DNA from: Firmicutes bacterium UBA4874
Lineage (GTDB): Bacteria > Bacillota > Clostridia > Caldicoprobacterales > DTU083
Reading direction: 5' to 3'
DNA length: 10,026 nt
Assembly: GCA_002399435.1 (NCBI GenBank)
Contig: DHDO01000108.1
Span: forward strand, 1-10,026
The translations under genes and the position numbers were made by a program. Positions within the stretch are counted from its first letter, which is position 1. Each line of letters begins with the position of its first letter. Shown piece by piece: positions 6,078-10,026 of this stretch. Under the pieces are notes generated by a model, which saw only the letters and a program-made list of their open reading frames with translations, ran no database searches and was not told the origin of the DNA.

Positions 6078-7229
6078 CTATTTCAGAGTCTCATAATCTC
6101 CCGGCGCCATATAAACATTGCAGTTCCCTTCCCGGTCTGATGTAAACAATATCATGGAATCATCAGGAAACCAAACTGGATGCGGGTGACTATTTTGAGC
6201 ATTCCATGACGTCCCGTGAGTACACAATATCTTTTGCCTGGCAAGACCATTATCATATTTTACAAGGGAAATATAATCATTCCCATTTTGAGGACCTCCG
6301 ACAAGATAAGCTCCATCCGCAACGCCATAACTCTCAGTGGAATCAACTTGTACATGCATGGGCTTCCTGCCCGGCTTGTATTCATACATAGACATATTTG
6401 AACCATCCGGATTGATAAATAGATCAGCACATTTCCATTCATGAGAAGGGCTTTTCCGTCTTCCATATTGTGTACAAATGCGTCCGCTGTGGGTAAACAC
6501 TTCATGGCCTGCACGCTCCACATAACGCTTTGTTTCAACAATTGGCCAAACCTCGGAAGTGGAAGGACGAACAATCCAGGTTCTTTGGACTAAATGCCAG
6601 GGGCCTTCATGACAGAAACATACGATATCGGAATCAACCGGACTTGTATTCACATGACTGATCCATTCCCGTTCTCCCCAAATAGCCTTAGCACTTTTAT
6701 CCTTAACATTGACCTGCATAATTACACTGGATGGCCTGCGAAATAAGGTCTCATTCATATGGGAATAGATCTTTCCTGTACTCATGGACAGATTCAAATT
6801 CTCTGAATATGCAAAGTGGATCAAATTTCCATCCCCTGTAATGGAAAGAATAGAGCCATGGAATCCTTGCGGCAGTGTATAGTAGCTTTCTTCATCCAGC
6901 GTATCCAGGGCCACTGATTTGAGAGTATTATCTGCCCAATAATAAGCAGTCATGGTATTTGGGTCAAGGAGTGCACTGCCGGGTTGTACATGGGGTTCAT
7001 CCGTTAATTGAATCATACTGCCTGTGGAAATGATAAGATCGTATAACTGCCAGGTACCCGTCCTGTCCGAAGCCACTAAAACATGCTTTCCGTCAAATGA
7101 GAAAAGAGGTTGAGTAAAATATGGATGAAAGGTATTCCCTATATTTGGGCTCAATCGAATAACTTCCACCCCTGTCATAGGGTCTTTGACGGTGATTTCC
7201 TCCCCTTTTAGAACATTTCCTTTTGCCAT
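6078..7229 (-). CDS. ogl: Oligogalacturonate lyase (PL22)
   Basis: 383 aa, close to the roughly 388 aa usual for oligogalacturonide lyases. The enzyme cleaves di- and short oligogalacturonides (including unsaturated ones) by beta-elimination in the cytoplasm, giving 5-keto-4-deoxyuronate, which feeds the KDG pathway. It is a seven-bladed beta-propeller; propeller-like repeats such as FSFDGKHVLVASDRTG (about 43-58) and FPDDSMILFTSDREGN (354-369) are visible. The metal-binding pattern of the characterised enzymes (one His, then Q-x-x-H-x-H) appears as His292 with Gln345, His348 and His350. An HEGP segment (207-210) and nearby Arg216/Arg221 match the catalytic region. There is no signal peptide. 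Strong RBS GGAGGAGG (7239-7246), 9 nt from ATG. It follows the sulfatase by 63 bp and is the last gene of the block. Confidence 0.9.
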   Translation of the reverse strand: MAKGNVLKGEEITVKDPMTGVEVIRLSPNIGNTFHPYFTQPLFSFDGKHVLVASDRTGTWQLYDLIISTGSMIQLTDEPHVQPGSALLDPNTMTAYYWADNTLKSVALDTLDEESYYTLPQGFHGSILSITGDGNLIHFAYSENLNLSMSTGKIYSHMNETLFRRPSSVIMQVNVKDKSAKAIWGEREWISHVNTSPVDSDIVCFCHEGPWHLVQRTWIVRPSTSEVWPIVETKRYVERAGHEVFTHSGRICTQYGRRKSPSHEWKCADLFINPDGSNMSMYEYKPGRKPMHVQVDSTESYGVADGAYLVGGPQNGNDYISLVKYDNGLARQKILCTHGTSWNAQNSHPHPVWFPDDSMILFTSDREGNCNVYMAPGDYETLK

Positions 7230-7292
7230 GCTGACTTGCCTCCTCCATCCTGCTGAATTTGAAAACAGCTAAATAAGGCAGTTACGTCTTGT

Positions 7293-8600
7293 CTAGTTTA
7301 TATCACTCCTTTCAGCCATATCATCCAGGCTGTGTTGCTCCTTTATCTTAGCCATTAATTGTTCGGCGATTTTCGGAAAATTTGACACCTGATTATGTTC
7401 TTCCAGTGGATCTTCCCTTAAGTTAAAAAGCTCCTGCCCTTCTCTGTGAACAATTAGTTTCCAATCTCCCTGACGCAAAGCAAACCGATCATGGGTAAGA
7501 TCCCAATAAAATAATCTTTGCGGGTACTCTTCATTCCCCTTTTCCTTGTCTTTCAGCAAAAGAGGGAGAATATTGACTCCATCCCACTTGGGATCTTCTG
7601 GCACAGGACAATCAAGCAGCGCAGCAAAAGTAGGCATCCAATCCACAATATTGATTGGTTCTTCCAATTTAAAAGGCTTCAACCGTCCAGGCCAGGAAAC
7701 GATACCCGGAGTTCGGATTCCTCCCTCATACAGTTGGGCTTTATGACCCCGAAGCGGATAATTACTGCCCAGCCGTGGTGTATCGTCATGTCTTCCCGGA
7801 TATTTCGCAATGTCCTGTTTCGGATTTATCGTTACCGCACCGTTATCCGATGCAAACACAACGATGGTATTGTCTGTTTGATCAGAGCATTTGAGGAACT
7901 CCATCAGTTTGCCAATACAATAGTCCATATGACTGGTGTATGCAGCATAAGTCTTAAACGAACGATCTCTGTCCGAATCGGCATCATATTGGGCTGTGGA
8001 ATAATGATCAACCCATTCCTCAGGCGCACGGACAGGAATGTGTACAGCAGTATAAGGGATATAGCAGAACCATGGATTTTCCTGCTCCTGCAGCCAATCC
8101 AATGCTTCCCGGGTGATTAAATCCGTAGCGTGCCCTCTTTCTTCAATTAAAGTGCCGTTACGATGCCACGTAAACGTATAAGGTCCCCGCTTATACCGAT
8201 GTGTATATGGATCAATCCCGCCTGCCAAACTCCCATAACTGTAATCAAATCCATACATGCCAGGAAAAAATTCAGGATCCGATCCCAAATGCCATTTTCC
8301 AAACAATCCGGTAGTATATCCGGCATCTTTAAACATTTGAGCCATAGTCCAATATCCATCCGGAAATACAGGCTGATTACTCGGTACGGTAGCATGTTTG
8401 CCAAATCTTGAAGCATAACGTCCGGTCAATAGGGACGCTCTGGTCGGTGTACATACCGGACATACATAATGACAATCCAATTGCACTCCGGTTTGAGCCA
8501 TGCGGTCAATGTTCGGTGTTTGGATAGCAGAACCGTGATAACTGACGTCTCCCCATCCCAAATCATCCGCCAACACAAACATCACATTAGGTTTATCCAT
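7293..8600 (-). CDS. S1-family sulfatase, arylsulfatase B-like, cytoplasmic
   Basis: 435-aa type I sulfatase that hydrolyses a sulfate ester on a sugar. The sulfatase signature C-T-P-T-R (Cys50-Arg54) followed by ASLLTGR is intact; Cys50 must be oxidised to formylglycine, in anaerobes by a radical-SAM maturase. Other active-site residues are present: Asp12-Asp13 (metal), G-K-W-H about 101-104, A-V-H 185-187, S-D-N-G 251-254, and R-G-H-K near 284-287 followed by EGGIR. The order and spacing resemble N-acetylgalactosamine-4-sulfatase (ARSB). The protein starts MDKPNVMFVLADD with no signal peptide, so it acts on imported sugars. RBS GAGGAG (8609-8614), 8 nt from ATG. It lies between the GH106-like gene (55-bp gap) and the PL22 gene. 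The substrate is unknown; a sulfatase beside galacturonan enzymes is unusual. Confidence 0.9.
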   Translation of the reverse strand: MDKPNVMFVLADDLGWGDVSYHGSAIQTPNIDRMAQTGVQLDCHYVCPVCTPTRASLLTGRYASRFGKHATVPSNQPVFPDGYWTMAQMFKDAGYTTGLFGKWHLGSDPEFFPGMYGFDYSYGSLAGGIDPYTHRYKRGPYTFTWHRNGTLIEERGHATDLITREALDWLQEQENPWFCYIPYTAVHIPVRAPEEWVDHYSTAQYDADSDRDRSFKTYAAYTSHMDYCIGKLMEFLKCSDQTDNTIVVFASDNGAVTINPKQDIAKYPGRHDDTPRLGSNYPLRGHKAQLYEGGIRTPGIVSWPGRLKPFKLEEPINIVDWMPTFAALLDCPVPEDPKWDGVNILPLLLKDKEKGNEEYPQRLFYWDLTHDRFALRQGDWKLIVHREGQELFNLREDPLEEHNQVSNFPKIAEQLMAKIKEQHSLDDMAERSDIN

Positions 8601-8655
8601 TAAATGATCTCCTCATCTTATTTCGGATTATTCTGTCGTTCCGGGTATTGGCAGG

Positions 8656-10026
8656 TCAACTATTTTCGACGTTCCTATATTGATGCTGGCCCGGATCAAA
8701 GTACTGCCCTTCAAACAATCCCTGGAGGGTAGTCGTTACCAGCAGCCGAACTTCGTTGTCCTCCGGTTTCAGCCAGCCTTTCTTTATGCGCCAGGTGTAG
8801 GGGCTCCAGGCACGGACTCCGGCAAAATGCCCATTGATATACAACTCCGCGGCGTCCTGAAAGAATGGATCCCGGATGGAAAGCTCCCATTCTTCTTCTT
8901 TGCCATCCAAAATGAAACCGGCTTCGCTGTCCATCTGTCTGATATATTGTATTGTTCCGGCGTAGAAGGGCAAACCATTCCCTTTCCTGTCCCCAATCCT
9001 TCCCGTAGCTTTAGGAGATTCCATTCTCCATACACCGTCCTGCTCCTCCTGATATACCGAAAAGTTTCCACTCAGGTAAAGCGGATTTACCAGTCCATCA
9101 TGATGATACTTTGTATCGACCCATACCCGGATCTCATTGATCCCGGTTTTCAGGTAGTCCGTGATGTCTGTCACCTGATTGGTCGGAAGATAGATGGCCT
9201 TTTCATGAAAATCTCCCGGAAGAATCCGATGGCCATTTATCTCAGCATACCATTTTCCTTCTATGCTGCCAGGCTCCATGACCAACAGAACAGGCCGAAT
9301 GGCAGCGCCGCCACCAAGTTGAAAAGTCGTCCGATATCGACAGGATAAGGGCGGAAACTCCATCTCCCTTGGGCATCCAAAATACTCCTTCAGATGTACT
9401 GGCAATGGAATGCCAGCATCGGCTATCTGATTGATGATAGGTTGGCAGTTCACCCGGTATTCCTTTGGATCGTCTTTTATCTGTAAATTCCACGTGCCCA
9501 GCCGAAGAGAATTCATGCGATCCACGGATAAGCACCAGTCTCCATCCATGTCCAGATTCCTCCGGACAATCGATTCACAGACTTTTTGCTGAATCTGGTA
9601 CAAATCCCCTGTTTCAAGATCCTCTGTTTCAGGATCCTCTGTTCTTCTGTCCTCTGCTTTTCGGCCACCTGCTCCAAGGTTCTCTGATTTTCTGTCCTCT
9701 GCTCCAAGGTCCTCTGCATTTCGGCCCTCCATCTCAAGCAAAAAGGACTGGTACGGATAAAATATCAAATGGAAATGAATCCTTTGTCCCTGCTGTTTAT
9801 AGGGAATTGGTTTACCGCCTTCCGGTCCGATGGGAAGACATGTCAGCCTGGGAGACTGCATCCCATCTGCCTGTAATGTGATTTTCACCCGATGTTCTGC
9901 TCCGGATGGATTGATCAAAAAGCAGACTGTTTTGCTTCCCTGCTTATAAACTGCAGACAGAATGCAGCTATCCTGCTCTCCATCTTTCTGCGTTTCCACT
10001 GAAATATCCCGATCCAGAAGCTTTTC
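8656..10026 (-). CDS. Large glycoside hydrolase, C-terminal part (GH106 alpha-L-rhamnosidase-like); partial
   Basis: The frame is open to the window edge (it begins mid-gene, reading EKLLDRD), so the N-terminal and presumably catalytic region is missing; 456 codons are visible. The first 90 residues resemble the FLINPSG..RVKITL beta-sandwich that follows the catalytic region in GH106-type enzymes. A highly charged Glu/Asp/Arg linker (about 96-140) is encoded by a 15-bp tandem repeat. Then come beta-sandwich segments: VMEPGSIEGKWYAEINGHRI, DITDYLKTGINEIRVWV, and a GLPFYAGTIQY motif followed by LYINGHFAGVRAW and WLKPEDNEVRLLV near the end. This succession is typical of GH106/GH2-like carbohydrate-binding jelly rolls in rhamnogalacturonan degraders. 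The internal GTG at 9999 is not the start. The family assignment is tentative because catalytic residues cannot be seen. It heads the block with the sulfatase and PL22 gene. Confidence 0.6.
   Translation of the reverse strand, partial: EKLLDRDISVETQKDGEQDSCILSAVYKQGSKTVCFLINPSGAEHRVKITLQADGMQSPRLTCLPIGPEGGKPIPYKQQGQRIHFHLIFYPYQSFLLEMEGRNAEDLGAEDRKSENLGAGGRKAEDRRTEDPETEDLETGDLYQIQQKVCESIVRRNLDMDGDWCLSVDRMNSLRLGTWNLQIKDDPKEYRVNCQPIINQIADAGIPLPVHLKEYFGCPREMEFPPLSCRYRTTFQLGGGAAIRPVLLVMEPGSIEGKWYAEINGHRILPGDFHEKAIYLPTNQVTDITDYLKTGINEIRVWVDTKYHHDGLVNPLYLSGNFSVYQEEQDGVWRMESPKATGRIGDRKGNGLPFYAGTIQYIRQMDSEAGFILDGKEEEWELSIRDPFFQDAAELYINGHFAGVRAWSPYTWRIKKGWLKPEDNEVRLLVTTTLQGLFEGQYFDPGQHQYRNVENS
9606..9740 (-). 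repeat. In-frame 15-bp tandem repeat (9 degenerate units)
   Basis: Nine consecutive 15-bp units, most starting CCTCTG on the plus strand, for example CCTCTGTTTCAGGAT (9621-9635) and CCTCTGCTCCAAGGT (9696-9710). The units at 9666 and 9696 differ at two positions, as do those at 9651 and 9711. The array keeps the frame and encodes a pentapeptide series rich in Glu/Asp/Arg (DLGAE, DRKSE, DRRTE, DPETE), forming a charged linker in the GH106-like protein. Confidence 0.85.

Noticed and set aside
7518..8120. Plus-strand 200-codon open frame
   Set aside because: Antisense shadow of the sulfatase gene, which carries intact active-site motifs in the opposite strand.
8680..9348. Plus-strand 222-codon open frame
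   Set aside because: Antisense to the GH106-like gene, whose minus-strand frame has clear beta-sandwich features; no RBS-supported start or family likeness.
9865..9999. Possible GTG start of the GH106-like gene at 9999
   Set aside because: The frame stays open to 10026 with plausible protein sequence and no RBS before the GTG, and the protein would begin in the middle of a domain.

Overview
The window looks like part of a carbohydrate-utilization locus from a Gram-positive, probably gut- or plant-associated anaerobic Firmicute; a Lachnospiraceae-type clostridium is my best guess. The reasons are the large (about 500 aa) lipoprotein sugar-binding proteins, an AraC/cupin regulator, strong GGAGG-type ribosome binding sites, a Cys-type sulfatase without a signal peptide, and moderate to AT-rich base composition. 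The taxonomic call is inference. No rRNA, tRNA, CRISPR array or intact transposase gene was seen.

Layout. Two minus-strand gene blocks flank one plus-strand regulator. Right block (8656-10026, 7293-8600, 6078-7229, all minus): the C-terminal part of a large glycoside hydrolase (GH106 alpha-L-rhamnosidase-like, cut by the window edge), an arylsulfatase-B-like S1 sulfatase, and a PL22 oligogalacturonate lyase. The gaps are about 55 and 63 bp and each internal gene has a good RBS, so this is probably one operon. It ends 18 bp from the convergent end of the AraC-family regulator (5169-6059, plus). The regulator is divergent from the left block: a 34-35-codon small ORF candidate (4913-5020), a GH28 polygalacturonase (3481-4893), and, after a 267-277 bp leader, two tandem paralogous solute-binding lipoproteins (1695-3203 and 147-1622). 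Positions 41-120 hold a structured segment with two strong stem-loops. No gene-free stretch exceeds 300 bases.

How the parts fit. The binding proteins would capture an oligosaccharide for an ABC importer whose permeases are not in the window. GH28 and PL22 would split galacturonosyl linkages in the cytoplasm, since neither has a signal peptide. The GH106-like protein points to rhamnose, and together these suggest rhamnogalacturonan or pectin fragments. The sulfatase does not fit ordinary land-plant pectin. It suggests a sulfated uronic-acid/rhamnose-containing glycan, or a host-derived or marine substrate, desulfated inside the cell. The AraC protein is the obvious local regulator. An exact 11-bp repeat shared by the two regulatory intergenic regions is a candidate part of its binding site.
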